In this document: in pieces, positions 9,740 through 20,359 of the stretch
Layout: every line of letters begins with the position of its first letter
How positions within the stretch are numbered: position 1 is the stretch's first letter
Origin: an uncultured Lachnospiraceae bacterium
Lineage (GTDB): Bacteria; Bacillota; Clostridia; Lachnospirales; Lachnospiraceae
Direction: 5' to 3'
Length of the DNA: 64,000 nt
Assembly (NCBI GenBank): GCA_947628955.1
Contig: CANRBX010000002.1
Span: forward strand, 1-64,000
Made by a program: the position numbers and the translations under genes
The notes under the pieces: generated by a model
Databases searched by the model: none
The model's input: only the letters and a program-made list of their open reading frames with translations
What the model was told of the DNA's origin: nothing

Positions 9740-10792
9740 TCAGAGATCAAGCTTCAGATCCCCTTCCCGGATCCATCCTGCCGCGCGCATCGGAAGGGAG
9801 ATCAGCCATGTGAGGACACCCGGCAGCAGGAAGCAGATCAGGAGAAGCCCAAGCCAGTCTGTCGCCGTGATCGCCGCCTTTGCCCCGGAGGCTATGTCGT
9901 TTACCCAGCCGGTGTACACGCCGATCTGGCCGACCAGCCCGCAGGTGCCCATGCCGGAGGCGACAGCCGCCCCGTTCATTTTCAGGCCGAACAGGCATGT
10001 CGCGATCGGCCCCGTGATCGCGGAGGCGATTGTCGGCGGGAGCCAGATCTTCGGGTTCCTGACAATATTGCCCATCTGCAGCATGGAGGTCCCGAGCCCC
10101 TGCGCAAAGAGGCCGCCCCATTTGTTCTCCCGGAAGCTCATGACCGCAAATCCGACCATCTGCGCACAGCAGCCGGCGACGGCCGCCCCGCCGGCCAGAC
10201 CGGTCAGGGACAGCGCTGCACAGATCGCCGCGCTGCTGATCGGGAGCGTCAGCGCCACGCCGACGATCACTGATACCAGGATTCCCATAAAGAACGGCTG
10301 CAGCTCCGTCGCCCACATGATCGCCTGGCCGACGCTGCTCGCCGCCGCCCCGATCGCCGGGGCCCACCACAGGGAAAGTGCCACACCGACGCCGATGGAC
10401 ACCATCGGTGTCACAATAATATCAATTTTTGTCTCCTTCGAGACCAGCTTGCCGCACTCGGCGGCGAAGATCGTCACGACCAGCACCGCAAGCGGGCCGC
10501 CGGCGCCCCCGAGCTCATTTGCCGCCATTCCCACGGCGGCCAGAGAAAACAGCACAAGCGGCGGGCACTGCAGGGCAAAGGCGATTGAGACCGCCATCGC
10601 CGCTCCGGTCGCGCCCTTCGCGTAATTTCCGATCGTCACCAGAATGGAAAGGCCGGTCTGTTCCCCGATCGTCCCGATGATCGTCCCGATCAGAAGCGAG
10701 GCAAACAGGCCCTGGGCCATTGCACTCAGCGCATCGATTCCATAGCGCTTCGCCGAAAAAATAATATTCTTCTTTCTCAGAAATTCTTTCAT
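9740..10792 (-). CDS. PTS-like transporter subunit IIC (PTS_EIIC_2 family)
   Basis: A 350-residue very hydrophobic protein with repeated Gly/Ala-rich membrane helices. The opening RYGIDALSAMAQGLFASLLIGTIIGTIGEQ and the middle MGTCGLVGQIGVYTGW resemble the stand-alone PTS_EIIC_2 family of membrane proteins. No IIA or IIB partner lies next to it, so whether it is a phosphotransferase permease or another transporter is open. AGGAGGGG precedes the ATG. It sits just downstream of a terminator closing the ilv-leu operon. Confidence 0.8.
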   Translation of the reverse strand: MKEFLRKKNIIFSAKRYGIDALSAMAQGLFASLLIGTIIGTIGEQTGLSILVTIGNYAKGATGAAMAVSIAFALQCPPLVLFSLAAVGMAANELGGAGGPLAVLVVTIFAAECGKLVSKETKIDIIVTPMVSIGVGVALSLWWAPAIGAAASSVGQAIMWATELQPFFMGILVSVIVGVALTLPISSAAICAALSLTGLAGGAAVAGCCAQMVGFAVMSFRENKWGGLFAQGLGTSMLQMGNIVRNPKIWLPPTIASAITGPIATCLFGLKMNGAAVASGMGTCGLVGQIGVYTGWVNDIASGAKAAITATDWLGLLLICFLLPGVLTWLISLPMRAAGWIREGDLKLDL

Positions 10793-10806
10793 AAAACCCC
10801 TCTCCT

Positions 10807-10856
10807 AAAAGCCGCCCCAGCGTACCGGTACTCCTGCCGGATCGCGCTGAGGCGGC
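10807..10856 (-). terminator. Terminator after leuD
   Basis: On the minus strand GCCGCCTCAGCG pairs with CGCTGGGGCGGC (12 bp, one mismatch) and is followed by TTTT. A smaller CCGG/CCGG pairing lies in the loop. It closes the ilvN-ilvC-leuC-leuD operon directly upstream of the ribosome binding site of the PTS-like gene. Confidence 0.75.
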
Positions 10857-10933
10857 CCCTTACGGTCTGTCAGGCGCCTGTGCGCCCGCAGACAGATTTA
10901 CTCCTGCAGCAGAAAGCCCGCGCGGCGCGCCTT

Positions 10934-11428
10934 CTATTGCTGACTGGACTGATTGATGTAATTGATGAGGCCCTCGGCCCGGATGATCTTCTGCATAAAT
11001 TCCGGAAATGCCTGGCCTTTAAAGCTGGTGCCCTTTGTGCGGTTGAAGATCATGCCGCTGTCGAAATCGATCTCCACCTCGTCGCCGGCCTCGATGCCCT
11101 TCGACGCCTCCGGGCACTCGATGATCGGCAGGCCGATGTTGATCGCATTGCGATAGAAGATCCGCGCAAAGGTCTCCGCGATCACGCAGCTCACACCGGC
11201 CGCCTTGATCGCGATCGGCGCGTGCTCCCTCGAAGAGCCGCAGCCAAAGTTCTTCTCTGCAACGATGATATCACCCTTCTGTACACGGTGGATGAAATCC
11301 TTGTCTATGTCCTCCATGCAGTGTGTGGCAAGCTCTGCCGGATCGGAGGAATTGAGATAGCGGGCCGGGATGATGACGTCCGTATCCACATTGTCCCCAT
11401 ACTTGAACACTCTTCCTGATGCCTTCAT
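10934..11428 (-). CDS. leuD: 3-isopropylmalate dehydratase small subunit
   Basis: A 164-residue protein with the swivelling aconitase-like domain: [15 protein letters not shown] near the start and [11 protein letters not shown] in the middle. With LeuC it isomerises 2-isopropylmalate to 3-isopropylmalate in leucine synthesis. An ATG at 11434 is in frame but the GGAGGA site abuts it directly; the ATG at 11428 has proper spacing and gives the family start MKASG. The leuC stop lies between the two, so translation is coupled. Confidence 0.95.
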   Translation of the reverse strand: MKASGRVFKYGDNVDTDVIIPARYLNSSDPAELATHCMEDIDKDFIHRVQKGDIIVAEKNFGCGSSREHAPIAIKAAGVSCVIAETFARIFYRNAINIGLPIIECPEASKGIEAGDEVEIDFDSGMIFNRTKGTSFKGQAFPEFMQKIIRAEGLINYINQSSQQ

Positions 11429-11430
11429 AG

Positions 11431-12777
11431 TCATTCCTCCCCGTCCTGCCAGTTTGCATTTCCTTTAAACTCCGCGCGCCATCCGATGGCCTCAGCCGTG
11501 GAAGCGCACACCTCCTCCAGCTCGTCCGGCGAAGAGATCCTGCCGGTCACCGCGCTGGCCGCAGCCACTGCCGGGCTGGCCAGATACACCTCGGAGCCGA
11601 CATGTCCCATCCTGCCGACAAAATTGCGGTTTGTCGTGGAGACGCAGCGCTCCCTGTCCGCCAGGATGCCCATGTATCCGCCGAGGCACGGGCCGCACGT
11701 CGGCGTGCTGACCACCGCGCCCGCCTCGATGAAGGTTTTCAGCAGTCCCTCTTCCATTGCCTGCAGATAGATCGCCTGCGTCGCGGGGATAATGATGCAG
11801 CGCAAACCCTTTTTTACTCTGCGGCCCTTCAGAAGCTCCGCAGCCGTGCGCAGGTCGTCCATGCGCCCGTTCGTGCACGAACCGATCACCACCTGGTCGA
11901 TCGCGATCTCGTCCGTGATCTCGTCCACGGTCTTCGTGTTCTCCGGCAGATGCGGGAACGCCACGGTCGGCCTCAGCGTACTCAGGTCAATGGTATATTC
12001 CTCATCATAAACCGCGTCCGGATCCGCCTCAAAAATCCTGAATTCGCGTTTTGAGTGCTCCTTCATGTAGGCGATCGCCCTGTCGTCGACCGGGAAGATC
12101 CCGTTCTTGCCGCCTGCCTCGATCGCCATGTTGGCGATCGTGAAGCGGTCGTCCATCGAGAGCTCAGCGATGCCCTCTCCGGTAAATTCCATGGATTTGT
12201 AGAGCGCGCCGTCCACGCCGATCATGCCGATGATGTGCAGGATCACGTCCTTTCCGCTGACCCATCTGGAGGGTTTGCCGATCAGGCGGAAGCGGATCGC
12301 CGACGGAACCTTGAACCACGCCTTGCCCGTCGCCATGCCGGCCGCCATGTCCGTGCTCCCCACGCCGGTGGAGAACGCGCCGAGCGCACCGTACGTACAG
12401 GTATGGGAATCCGCGCCGATGATCACGTCGCCGGCCACTGTCAGGCCCTGCTCCGGGAGCAGCGCATGCTCGATGCCCATCTGTCCCACATCGAAATAAT
12501 TGGTGATGTCATGTCTGCAGGCGAACTCGCGCACACATTTGCAGTGCTCCGCGGATTTGATATCCTTGTTCGGGATAAAGTGATCCATGACAAGCGCAAT
12601 CTTGTCCTTGTCAAACACCTTGTCTTCGGTAAACTTGTCCATCTCGTGGATCGCCACCGGAGAAGTGATATCGTTACCGAGCACGAGATCAAGTCTGGCC
12701 TCGATCAGCTGACCGGCCTCCACATGGTCAAGCCCGGCTGCCGCCGCCAGAATCTTCTGAGTCATTGTCATGCCCAT
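11431..12777 (-). CDS. leuC: 3-isopropylmalate dehydratase large subunit
   Basis: A 448-residue aconitase-family protein. The iron-sulfur cluster cysteines appear as VIGSCTNGR and [10 protein letters not shown], and the substrate motif [15 protein letters not shown] is present. The start at 12777 follows AAGGAGG with seven-base spacing. Slightly longer than the usual 420 residues of this LeuC subtype because of a short C-terminal tail. It partners the adjacent leuD. Confidence 0.95.
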   Translation of the reverse strand: MGMTMTQKILAAAAGLDHVEAGQLIEARLDLVLGNDITSPVAIHEMDKFTEDKVFDKDKIALVMDHFIPNKDIKSAEHCKCVREFACRHDITNYFDVGQMGIEHALLPEQGLTVAGDVIIGADSHTCTYGALGAFSTGVGSTDMAAGMATGKAWFKVPSAIRFRLIGKPSRWVSGKDVILHIIGMIGVDGALYKSMEFTGEGIAELSMDDRFTIANMAIEAGGKNGIFPVDDRAIAYMKEHSKREFRIFEADPDAVYDEEYTIDLSTLRPTVAFPHLPENTKTVDEITDEIAIDQVVIGSCTNGRMDDLRTAAELLKGRRVKKGLRCIIIPATQAIYLQAMEEGLLKTFIEAGAVVSTPTCGPCLGGYMGILADRERCVSTTNRNFVGRMGHVGSEVYLASPAVAAASAVTGRISSPDELEEVCASTAEAIGWRAEFKGNANWQDGEE

Positions 12778-12817
12778 GCCTGTTCCTCCTTATGCAACTG
12801 GGGAATTTTGATTATTG

Positions 12818-13840
<1,023 letters not shown>

Positions 13841-13984
13841 TCATTCTCCTCACATTCTATAAATAAATTTGCCAGCTGCAAATGTCTGGTCTGTTCATGT
13901 CCGGCAGCTCTCCGCCATAAAACCGCCCCGCGCCCCGAAGATCCGGATCCGCGCCGCGGCCTGCGGCCCCTGCCGCAGCGTTTC

Positions 13985-14482
13985 CTACAGGTAACGGATA
14001 TCGTCCGTACCGCGCGAGAGCCCGGTGATCCCGGTCCTCGCAAGCTCGAGGATCTCATGTCCCTCCAGAAGCCGCAGGAACGCATCCAGCTTGGACTGCT
14101 GCCCCGTCAGCTCCACGATCAGGGAATCCACGCCCACGTCGATGATGTTGCCGCGGAATACGTTTACGATCGCGATGACCGCCTGGCGGTCCTCCGCGTC
14201 CACCCGCACCTTGACCAGCACAAGCTCCCTGCTCACGCTCGTCTCATTTTCCAGGATCTTGATATCGACCACGTCGATCAGCTTCGCGAGCTGCTTCGTG
14301 ATCTGGTCCAGGATCTGCTCGTCCCCCGAGACGACGACCGTCATGCGGGAGTAGCGCGGATCTGCCGTCTCGCCGACCGTAAGACTGTCGATATTATAGC
14401 CGCGGCGGCTGAACAGGCCCGCGACACGGCTGAGTACGCCGGATGTATTGTCCACCAGCAATGATAACACTCTTTTTTTCAT
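13985..14482 (-). CDS. ilvN: Acetolactate synthase regulatory (small) subunit
   Basis: A 165-residue protein with an N-terminal ACT domain (LLVDNTSGVLSRVAGLFSRRGYNIDSLTVG) and the C-terminal ALS-SS domain (ELTGQQSKLDAFLRLL). It binds the catalytic subunit and confers valine feedback inhibition. The catalytic subunit gene ilvB is not in this window, so it must be elsewhere. First gene of the operon here; no T-box or other leader fits in the 60 bases upstream. Confidence 0.95.
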   Translation of the reverse strand: MKKRVLSLLVDNTSGVLSRVAGLFSRRGYNIDSLTVGETADPRYSRMTVVVSGDEQILDQITKQLAKLIDVVDIKILENETSVSRELVLVKVRVDAEDRQAVIAIVNVFRGNIIDVGVDSLIVELTGQQSKLDAFLRLLEGHEILELARTGITGLSRGTDDIRYL

Positions 14483-14545
14483 AATCTGATCTGCCCCTGT
14501 CTTTTCTGAACTTTCTCACCATTCTATCAACTATTTATTTCTTTG

Positions 14546-16135
14546 TCAATTCGGGAAATACTCGCTGATCGCATTTGCCGCGGCCTCCGCCATGATCTCC
14601 TTTTTGCTGTTATACAGCGTCATGTCGTCCTTGTCGTCGATAAAGGCAGTCTCCAGAAGTCCGTAGGAAACGCCCAGCCCCTGGCAGGTCTTTGCATTCA
14701 GCAGGCCGGAGGACGTAAAGAGCCCGGTTCCCCTGCCCCAGATCGGGAACTGTGCGGCCTGGGACACGGACGAAACGATCTTCCGGTCGAGCGTGGTATC
14801 CTTCTTGGCAGAGTTCACGTATATGCCGATCCCCTTATAGCTCCCGTTGCCGCCAAGATCCTTGGCGGAGGTCCCGGTCGCATTGAAATGGATCTCCAGG
14901 ACGTAATCGTACGCCTTGAAATTCGGATCCGGGCCCTGTTTTTTCCCTGCGATCACCTGATAGCAGTCATAATTCTGATCGTACATGGTCACATGCAGGT
15001 CGGATCTGCTCTCCGTCAGGTACTTGTAGATCAGAGAGCTGAACTGCCGTGTGAACTTGTACTCCTGGTACTGCGTGGAGCCGTAGGTGGCGCACGCGCC
15101 GGCATCCCCCTGCCCGTGCCCGGAGATCAGCAGAATGCAGACCGGAGCCGTCCCGTCCTCCGCGATCTCGATCCCGTCCACGGTCTTGCCGGTTACCATC
15201 CTGCCGCTGCTGTTGAAATAATATTTTTTGCCGTCGCAGATCTGCCAGCCGGTCTGCACCACGCCGTCCTTCACGTACAGCTTCCTGCCGTCGACCGTGA
15301 TCCAGCCGTTGTTCTTGCGGACTCCTGTCTTCTCATTAAAATAGTAGCGCTTGCCGCCGATCTTCCTGAGGCCCTTCACCGTCTGGCCGGCCTTGTAGTA
15401 GTACATCTTGTTTCCGATCTTGACAAAGCCGCTGGCGAGCTTTCCCTTCTGTCCGGCCGAATCCACGATATATCCGTCCGGGGTCACCGTGCTCTTCAGC
15501 ATGCGGCCCTCGCTGTCCACGTAGTATTTGTTCTTGATCCAGCGGTCCTTATAGAGCACGCCGCCGGAGCTGAAGTAATACCGCTCCCCGTCGATCGTCT
15601 GCCAGCCGGTCACAGCCGTCCCGCGGACAGATGAGGACTTGCTGTCGGAGAAAAAGTAGGTCTTCTCCTTATATGTAATCCAGCCTGTCTTTCTCCTGCC
15701 TTTGGAATCAAAATAGTACTTTTTGCCGTCAATGGACTTCAGGCCGGTATACATATAGCCGATCTTTCCCGGATCGCCCTCAGGGCTGAAATAATAAAGC
15801 TTGCTGTTTGTCTTCAGCCAGCCGGTCGTCAGAACGCCCTTCTCGTCAAAATAAAAGGTATATTTTCCGATCTCGCAGAAACCCGTCACGGCACTGCCCG
15901 CAGGCGCGTCCTCATCTTCCTCCGGGCGGAAATAGTAGATATGCCCGTCAACCGTCGTCCAGCCGGCAGCCTGAGCGCCGTCTGCATCATAGTAAAACAG
16001 AAAGCCCTCTTCCGTCTGCAGCCCCTGCGCATCCGCTCCTGCCTCATCTTCCTCCGCCAGGGAGGGAAGCGCCCATGCCAGCAGCCCGAATACCAGGACT
16101 GCCGACAGCAGCAGAAGCCTCTTTAACCTTTCCAT
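14546..16135 (-). CDS. Cell-wall-binding N-acetylmuramoyl-L-alanine amidase
   Basis: A 529-residue exported protein. The ATG at 16135 starts a clean signal peptide (MERLKRLLLLSAV, cleavage near SLA); the open frame upstream has no such feature. Residues from about 35 to 330 hold at least a dozen aromatic-glycine cell-wall-binding repeats (patterns such as GWxTxDGxxYYF). The C-terminal 190 residues are an Amidase_3 domain with SGHGQGDAGA, EIHFNATG and LLETAFIDDKDD, which carry zinc ligands and catalytic Glu. The repeats anchor it to choline-like or other wall polymers while the amidase cuts the stem peptide from MurNAc. Confidence 0.92.
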   Translation of the reverse strand: MERLKRLLLLSAVLVFGLLAWALPSLAEEDEAGADAQGLQTEEGFLFYYDADGAQAAGWTTVDGHIYYFRPEEDEDAPAGSAVTGFCEIGKYTFYFDEKGVLTTGWLKTNSKLYYFSPEGDPGKIGYMYTGLKSIDGKKYYFDSKGRRKTGWITYKEKTYFFSDSKSSSVRGTAVTGWQTIDGERYYFSSGGVLYKDRWIKNKYYVDSEGRMLKSTVTPDGYIVDSAGQKGKLASGFVKIGNKMYYYKAGQTVKGLRKIGGKRYYFNEKTGVRKNNGWITVDGRKLYVKDGVVQTGWQICDGKKYYFNSSGRMVTGKTVDGIEIAEDGTAPVCILLISGHGQGDAGACATYGSTQYQEYKFTRQFSSLIYKYLTESRSDLHVTMYDQNYDCYQVIAGKKQGPDPNFKAYDYVLEIHFNATGTSAKDLGGNGSYKGIGIYVNSAKKDTTLDRKIVSSVSQAAQFPIWGRGTGLFTSSGLLNAKTCQGLGVSYGLLETAFIDDKDDMTLYNSKKEIMAEAAANAISEYFPN

Positions 16136-16200
16136 CACAGCATCACTCCATCTCAGATAATTAAAGATTTTTGCATTTTCGCAACATCTTACCACACTCT

Positions 16201-16617
16201 TCAGATTTGCACAAGCTTTTTATACTGGTTATAGCAGTACTCAATGATGCTTTTGCGCGTCACGATGCCTATGAAAATGCCGTTGTCATCCGTCACCGGG
16301 ACAAAATTCTGGTTCAGCGAGGTCATGACCAGATCCTCGATGTTGCAGTTCACATTGACCGGCTGGTTGTCCCTCTTGCGCCTGAGGCGGCGGATCGGGA
16401 TGTCCTCCGCGCTGCGCAGATCCAGACTCCCGTGCTTGCGGACCTCCCACAGAATGTCTCCCTCTGTGAGCGTGCCGATGTACGCGCCGGCGCGGTTGAT
16501 GATCGGTACGGAGCTGTATTTGTGATATTCCATCTTTTCCAGGGCCTGGCGAAGGGAATAGTCATCAAACAAATACATTACGCTGCTTTTTGGTACAAGG
16601 TAAAACAAAATATTCAT
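16201..16617 (-). CDS. Small two-CBS-domain protein
   Basis: A 138-residue protein made of two CBS motifs (SVMYLFDDYSLRQALEKM and NCNIEDLVMTSLNQNFVPVTDDNG). CBS pairs bind adenine nucleotides and act as sensors. No partner domain is fused. The ATG at 16617 has AGGAG at good spacing; the open frame extends upstream without a better start. Confidence 0.85.
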   Translation of the reverse strand: MNILFYLVPKSSVMYLFDDYSLRQALEKMEYHKYSSVPIINRAGAYIGTLTEGDILWEVRKHGSLDLRSAEDIPIRRLRRKRDNQPVNVNCNIEDLVMTSLNQNFVPVTDDNGIFIGIVTRKSIIEYCYNQYKKLVQI

Positions 16618-16721
16618 TATATTATTCTCCTGCCTCAGCTTTCTTGGATAAAAGCAGTATAACATGTTTTAAAAGCATGTTCAATCAATCCGCAATAATT
16701 TCACTTTTTTATAAGAAATGT

Positions 16722-16760
16722 GAAAAAACGGCAGCACTGTCAGATACACACAGTGCTGCC
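16722..16760 (-). terminator. Intrinsic terminator of the PadR-HAAS operon
   Basis: GGCAGCACTG (16730-16739) and CAGTGCTGCC (16751-16760) form a perfect 10-bp stem, and on the minus strand the hairpin is followed by GTTTTTT. Confidence 0.85.
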
Positions 16761-16833
16761 AGCTTCTCCGCCCTTCTATTCTACAACCATTCTTTGCCGC
16801 AGTCAAACATTAAAATATTAAATTGTTAAAACG

Positions 16834-17823
16834 TTAAAGCGTAAACTCTATCTGGATCCTCCCGTTGTGCGTCTTCGCATAGAGAGATTTCTGGCGCCCG
16901 GCCTCATGGACATTTTCCAGGTTGTTGAAGCCGTTGTGCGTCGTGCTGCTGATATTATAATCGCCCCTGTTTCCGATGATCGTCCCGGTCACGAAGCCGT
17001 TGCTCGTCTGCATTGTGATGTGGTCGCTGATCAGATTGCGGCCCGTCACCGCCCCGTTCTGGGTCTGAAGGGAGAGCTTCTGCGGGAAGCGGCACTCCTT
17101 CGCCGTGATCAGCCCGTTGCCTGCCGCGGCCTCGAGAACCTCTCCGCGGACATTCGACAGCTCGATTTTTGCGTTGCCGGACGTGATCAGCAGGTGCTCT
17201 GCCTCGCAGTTCTCCACCCGCACGGAGCCGTTTCCGCTTCCGAGCTCCGCGGCCCCGAGGCTGCACAGGCCGGCAAGGCGGATCGCGCCGTTCGTCGTTT
17301 TCAGGCAGAGCTTTCCCGAATAACTCGCCGGCAGCTCCAGGATCAGTATATTGAAATCCATGAAAAGATTCAGCCAGCTCAGGTGAAGCGTCCCCCGCAT
17401 CTCATGGAAAAACGAAAACACTCCGTCCTTCTCTTCAAACTGGATCTTGTCCCGCCCTTCCCTGGGCTTGAAGTAAACGCGCACAGGCCCTTCTTCGACC
17501 GTCCGGACACGGATGCGCAGATTGTCCGCCTCCACCCTCACCGTGTGGATCAGCTCGGAGGACTCGTATTCCTGCTCATGCCCGCTGTCCTCCTGCGTCC
17601 GGGCCTTCGCCGTGTAGACCACCAGGCCCCCGTATTCTGCGCGGATCTTGCGGGCGACCTCCTCCGGCGGTTCAAAGCGCGCCAGAATCTCTTCCTCCGT
17701 GCAGCCCTGCTCAATCCCGTCAAAAATCAGCTCCTGATAGAATTCCTCGATCTGCGCCAGATCCTCCCCCGGGAAATCGCTCAGATAAAATTTCAGTTTT
17801 CTCAGATATTCCTCTTTCCTCAT
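16834..17823 (-). CDS. HAAS/DUF1700 domain protein with DUF4097 beta-solenoid
   Basis: A 329-residue protein. The first 65 residues (MRKEEYLRKLKFYLSDFPGEDLAQI onward, positions 17823 leftward) are the HAAS/DUF1700 domain typical of partners of PadR regulators. The rest is a DUF4097-like repeat region with many short strands (TTNGAIRLAGL, SGNGSVRVEN, TTHNGFNNL). No membrane helix is evident, unusual for the family. Its ATG overlaps the padR stop (ATGA), so the two are translationally coupled. The same frame stays open to 18279 but that extension is the padR gene read in another frame. Confidence 0.88.
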   Translation of the reverse strand: MRKEEYLRKLKFYLSDFPGEDLAQIEEFYQELIFDGIEQGCTEEEILARFEPPEEVARKIRAEYGGLVVYTAKARTQEDSGHEQEYESSELIHTVRVEADNLRIRVRTVEEGPVRVYFKPREGRDKIQFEEKDGVFSFFHEMRGTLHLSWLNLFMDFNILILELPASYSGKLCLKTTNGAIRLAGLCSLGAAELGSGNGSVRVENCEAEHLLITSGNAKIELSNVRGEVLEAAAGNGLITAKECRFPQKLSLQTQNGAVTGRNLISDHITMQTSNGFVTGTIIGNRGDYNISSTTHNGFNNLENVHEAGRQKSLYAKTHNGRIQIEFTL

Positions 17824-18275
17824 GCTTCTGATTCCTCCTTTGCTGACGCTTCTCCTGCCATTGCCGCCTGATACTCTGCTCCGGTTCCGCCTGCGTCTGC
17901 AGCCTCCGCTGCTGACGGTTCCTCTGTTTCTTCTTCCAGTCCGGCCGCGGCCGGCTCCGGGGCTCTCTCGTTCTGCTCTGCAATAAACTGGTACATCGTT
18001 CGCAGCTCCTCCCATTCCTCCAGGAACAGGTCGATCTTCTGCTGCCCGGTCTGCGTGAGCCGGTAGTATTTGCGCATCCGGCCGTTGTATTCGAGCCGGT
18101 ACGTCTCCAGGCTGCCGTTCTGCTCCAGACGCTTCAGGATCGGATACAGGGTGGATTCCGAAATGTCCACGCACTGTTCCAGTTCGCGGATGATCAGATA
18201 CCCGTAGGACGGACCCTTTTTGAGCACTGCGAGGACACAGACCTCGAGGATTCCCTTTTTCCTTTGAACATCCAT
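17820..18275 (-). CDS. PadR-family transcriptional regulator
   Basis: A 151-residue protein with the PadR winged helix at residues 5-90: KKGPSYGYLIIRELEQCVDISESTLYPILKRLEQNGSL, followed by the YYRLTQTGQQKI wing. The C-terminal 50 residues are Ala/Glu rich and low-complexity, an unusual extension. GGAGGAATTTGC precedes the ATG. PadR/HAAS pairs usually repress their own operon; a palindrome upstream supports this. Confidence 0.93.
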   Translation of the reverse strand: MDVQRKKGILEVCVLAVLKKGPSYGYLIIRELEQCVDISESTLYPILKRLEQNGSLETYRLEYNGRMRKYYRLTQTGQQKIDLFLEEWEELRTMYQFIAEQNERAPEPAAAGLEEETEEPSAAEAADAGGTGAEYQAAMAGEASAKEESEA

Positions 18276-18367
18276 GCAAATTCCTCCTTCAGATTTTTAT
18301 GGACTGCCGGCGCTTCCGGATGCTGCACATGATCACAGACGCGGGAAGCGCCCCTATATTATGCAAT

Positions 18368-18420
18368 ACATACTATGCATTATATATTATTGATAATATA
18401 CTATTTATAGCATAGTATGT
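18368..18420 (-). promoter_or_regulatory. Candidate PadR operator (split palindrome)
   Basis: ACATACTATGC (18368-18378) and GCATAGTATGT (18410-18420) are exact reverse complements, 31 bases apart, in an AT-rich stretch about 100 bases upstream of padR. PadR proteins commonly bind ATGT-ACAT type dyads. The intervening AT-rich DNA could hold the promoter. Confidence 0.6.
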
Positions 18421-18496
18421 CAAGCCCTGTTTTTGCACTGCCCGGGCATCAAATCCTCCGTCTTTTCAAAAACATACAAAATCTTGCAAAAATCTA

Positions 18497-18524
18497 TTGA
18501 CATGCCCCGGATAGCGAGTATAAT
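18497..18524 (+). promoter_or_regulatory. Promoter of the polyamine uptake operon
   Basis: Perfect TTGACA (18497-18502) and perfect TATAAT (18519-18524) with a 16-base spacer. It points at the XRE-cupin regulator and pot genes and leaves a leader of about 180 bases that contains two operator-like repeats. Confidence 0.8.
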
Positions 18525-18550
18525 CTAACTCAGTCTTTGTTTAGCAAAAG

Positions 18551-18615
18551 TAAACTTTTTGTTTAATTTATTTTTCTCACAGCAGGACTAAACTTTTTGT
18601 TCAATTTATTGTTCT
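18551..18615 (+). promoter_or_regulatory. Two 27-bp direct repeats, candidate operator of the pot regulator
   Basis: TAAACTTTTTGTTTAATTTA... at 18551-18577 recurs with three mismatches at 18589-18615, 38 bases apart. Each contains the small dyad AAAC-TTTTT-GTTT. They lie just downstream of the promoter at 18497-18524, where bound repressor would block transcription. The XRE-cupin protein encoded next is the natural candidate to bind them. Confidence 0.55.
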
Positions 18616-18708
18616 AACGGTAAAAGCTGACCTTATGTTCAGCATATTCTTCCGACATGGAAAATTTGCCTGCTGAGGCCGCTGTTTTGCGTGAATATGG
18701 AGGGAATC

Positions 18709-19248
18709 ATGAAAATTGGCACAAAATTGAAGGAACTCCGCATTGCAAAGAATCTGACGCAGGAAGAGCTTGCGGACCGCGCCGAGCTGTCGAAGGGCTT
18801 CATCTCACAGCTGGAGCGCGACCTGACCTCTCCTTCTATCGCCACGCTGGTCGACATCCTGCAGTGCCTCGGCACTGACCTGCAGGAATTCTTCAGCACT
18901 CCGGCTGACGAGCAGATCGTGTTTCACGACCAGGACTATTTTGAGAAGATCGACCCGGAGCTGAAAAACAAGATCGAGTGGATCATTCCCAATGCGCAGA
19001 AGAACATCATGGAGCCCATCCGCCTGACGCTGGAGCCGGGCGGCTCCACCTACCCGGACAATCCGCATGAGGGGGAGGAATTCGGCTATGTGCTGCAGGG
19101 CAGCATCTCGATCCACCTCGGAAACCGGACCTACAAGGCGAAAAAGGGCGAGGCATTCTATTTTACACCCAGCACGCAGCACTATATCTCAGCCGGCGGA
19201 AAGACCGGCGCATCCCTGATCTGGATCAGCACGCCGCCGAATTTCTGA
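18709..19248 (+). CDS. XRE-family regulator with C-terminal cupin (PuuR-like)
   Basis: A 179-residue protein with a helix-turn-helix at residues 5-60 ([29 protein letters not shown]) and a cupin sensor domain from about 100 ([30 protein letters not shown]). Regulators of this build next to pot operons are taken to sense polyamines. The ATG at 18709 follows GGAGGG; the earlier in-frame ATG codons have no site. First gene of the pot operon. Confidence 0.9.
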   Translation: MKIGTKLKELRIAKNLTQEELADRAELSKGFISQLERDLTSPSIATLVDILQCLGTDLQEFFSTPADEQIVFHDQDYFEKIDPELKNKIEWIIPNAQKNIMEPIRLTLEPGGSTYPDNPHEGEEFGYVLQGSISIHLGNRTYKAKKGEAFYFTPSTQHYISAGGKTGASLIWISTPPNF

Positions 19249-19285
19249 CGGACGGGCAATATTTATACTGGAGGTGTCCTTACAT

Positions 19286-20359
19286 ATGAGTAATAAACTG
19301 ATCGATCTGGTGAACATCACAAAATCCTTTGACGGGGAGGTCGTTCTGGACGATCTGAACTTATATATCCGGGAAAACGAGTTCCTGACGCTGCTCGGCC
19401 CGTCCGGCTGCGGCAAGACCACGACGCTGCGCATTCTCGGCGGTTTTGAATCCCCGGATAAGGGCAAAGTCATTTTCTCGGGCGAGGACATCACTACGCT
19501 TCCGCCGAACAAGCGCCAGCTCAACACGGTGTTCCAGAAATACGCGCTCTTCACCCATATGACGATCGCCGAGAACATCGCGTTCGGCCTGAAGATCAAG
19601 AAAAAATCCAAATCCTATATAGACGACAAGATCAAGTATGCGCTGAAGCTGGTCAATCTGGAGGGCTTTGAGCACCGCATGCCGGACTCCCTGAGCGGAG
19701 GCCAGCAGCAGCGGATCGCCATCGCACGAGCGATCGTCAACGAGCCGAAGGTGCTCCTGCTCGACGAGCCGCTCGGAGCGCTCGACCTGAAGCTGCGCCA
19801 GGACATGCAGTACGAGCTGATCCGGCTCAAAAATGAGCTCGGCATCACCTTCATCTATGTCACGCACGACCAGGAGGAAGCCCTGACGATGTCAGACACG
19901 ATCGTGGTCATGAACCAGGGCTACATCCAGCAGATCGGCACGCCCGAGGACATCTACAACGAACCGCAGAACGCGTTCGTCGCAGACTTCATCGGGGACA
20001 GCAACATCATCCACGGAACCATGATCGAGGACCGGCTCGTGGAGATCCTCGGCGCGAAATTCCCCTGTGTGGACGAGGGCTTCGGCCGCGGCACGCCGGT
20101 GGACGTCGTCATCCGGCCGGAGGATATCGACCTGCTGAAGCCGGAGGAAGGGACGATCCAGGGCGTCGTGACCCACCTGATCTTCAAAGGCGTCCACTAT
20201 GAGATGGAGGTTCAGGCCAACGGATTTGAATGGCTCGTGCACAGCACGGATCTTTTCCCGGTCGGCACAAAGGTGGGGATCCACGTCGATCCGTTTGACA
20301 TCCAGATCATGAATAAGCCCGGATCCGAAGATGAGGAGGCGGTCGGAGTCAATGAGTAA
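19286..20359 (+). CDS. potA: Spermidine/putrescine ABC transporter ATPase
   Basis: A 357-residue ATPase. Walker [11 protein letters not shown], signature LSGGQQQR, Walker [13 protein letters not shown] and the H-loop THDQEEAL are all present, with a C-terminal TOBE domain (about residues 270-345). It powers polyamine uptake through PotBC. The ATG at 19286 is preferred over a GTG at 19274 that lies inside the GGAGG site. Its stop overlaps the potB start. Confidence 0.95.
   Translation: MSNKLIDLVNITKSFDGEVVLDDLNLYIRENEFLTLLGPSGCGKTTTLRILGGFESPDKGKVIFSGEDITTLPPNKRQLNTVFQKYALFTHMTIAENIAFGLKIKKKSKSYIDDKIKYALKLVNLEGFEHRMPDSLSGGQQQRIAIARAIVNEPKVLLLDEPLGALDLKLRQDMQYELIRLKNELGITFIYVTHDQEEALTMSDTIVVMNQGYIQQIGTPEDIYNEPQNAFVADFIGDSNIIHGTMIEDRLVEILGAKFPCVDEGFGRGTPVDVVIRPEDIDLLKPEEGTIQGVVTHLIFKGVHYEMEVQANGFEWLVHSTDLFPVGTKVGIHVDPFDIQIMNKPGSEDEEAVGVNE

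Noticed and set aside
17824..18279. N-terminal extension of the HAAS/DUF4097 frame
   Set aside because: It overlaps padR in another frame; the HAAS start at 17823 has its own site and family match.
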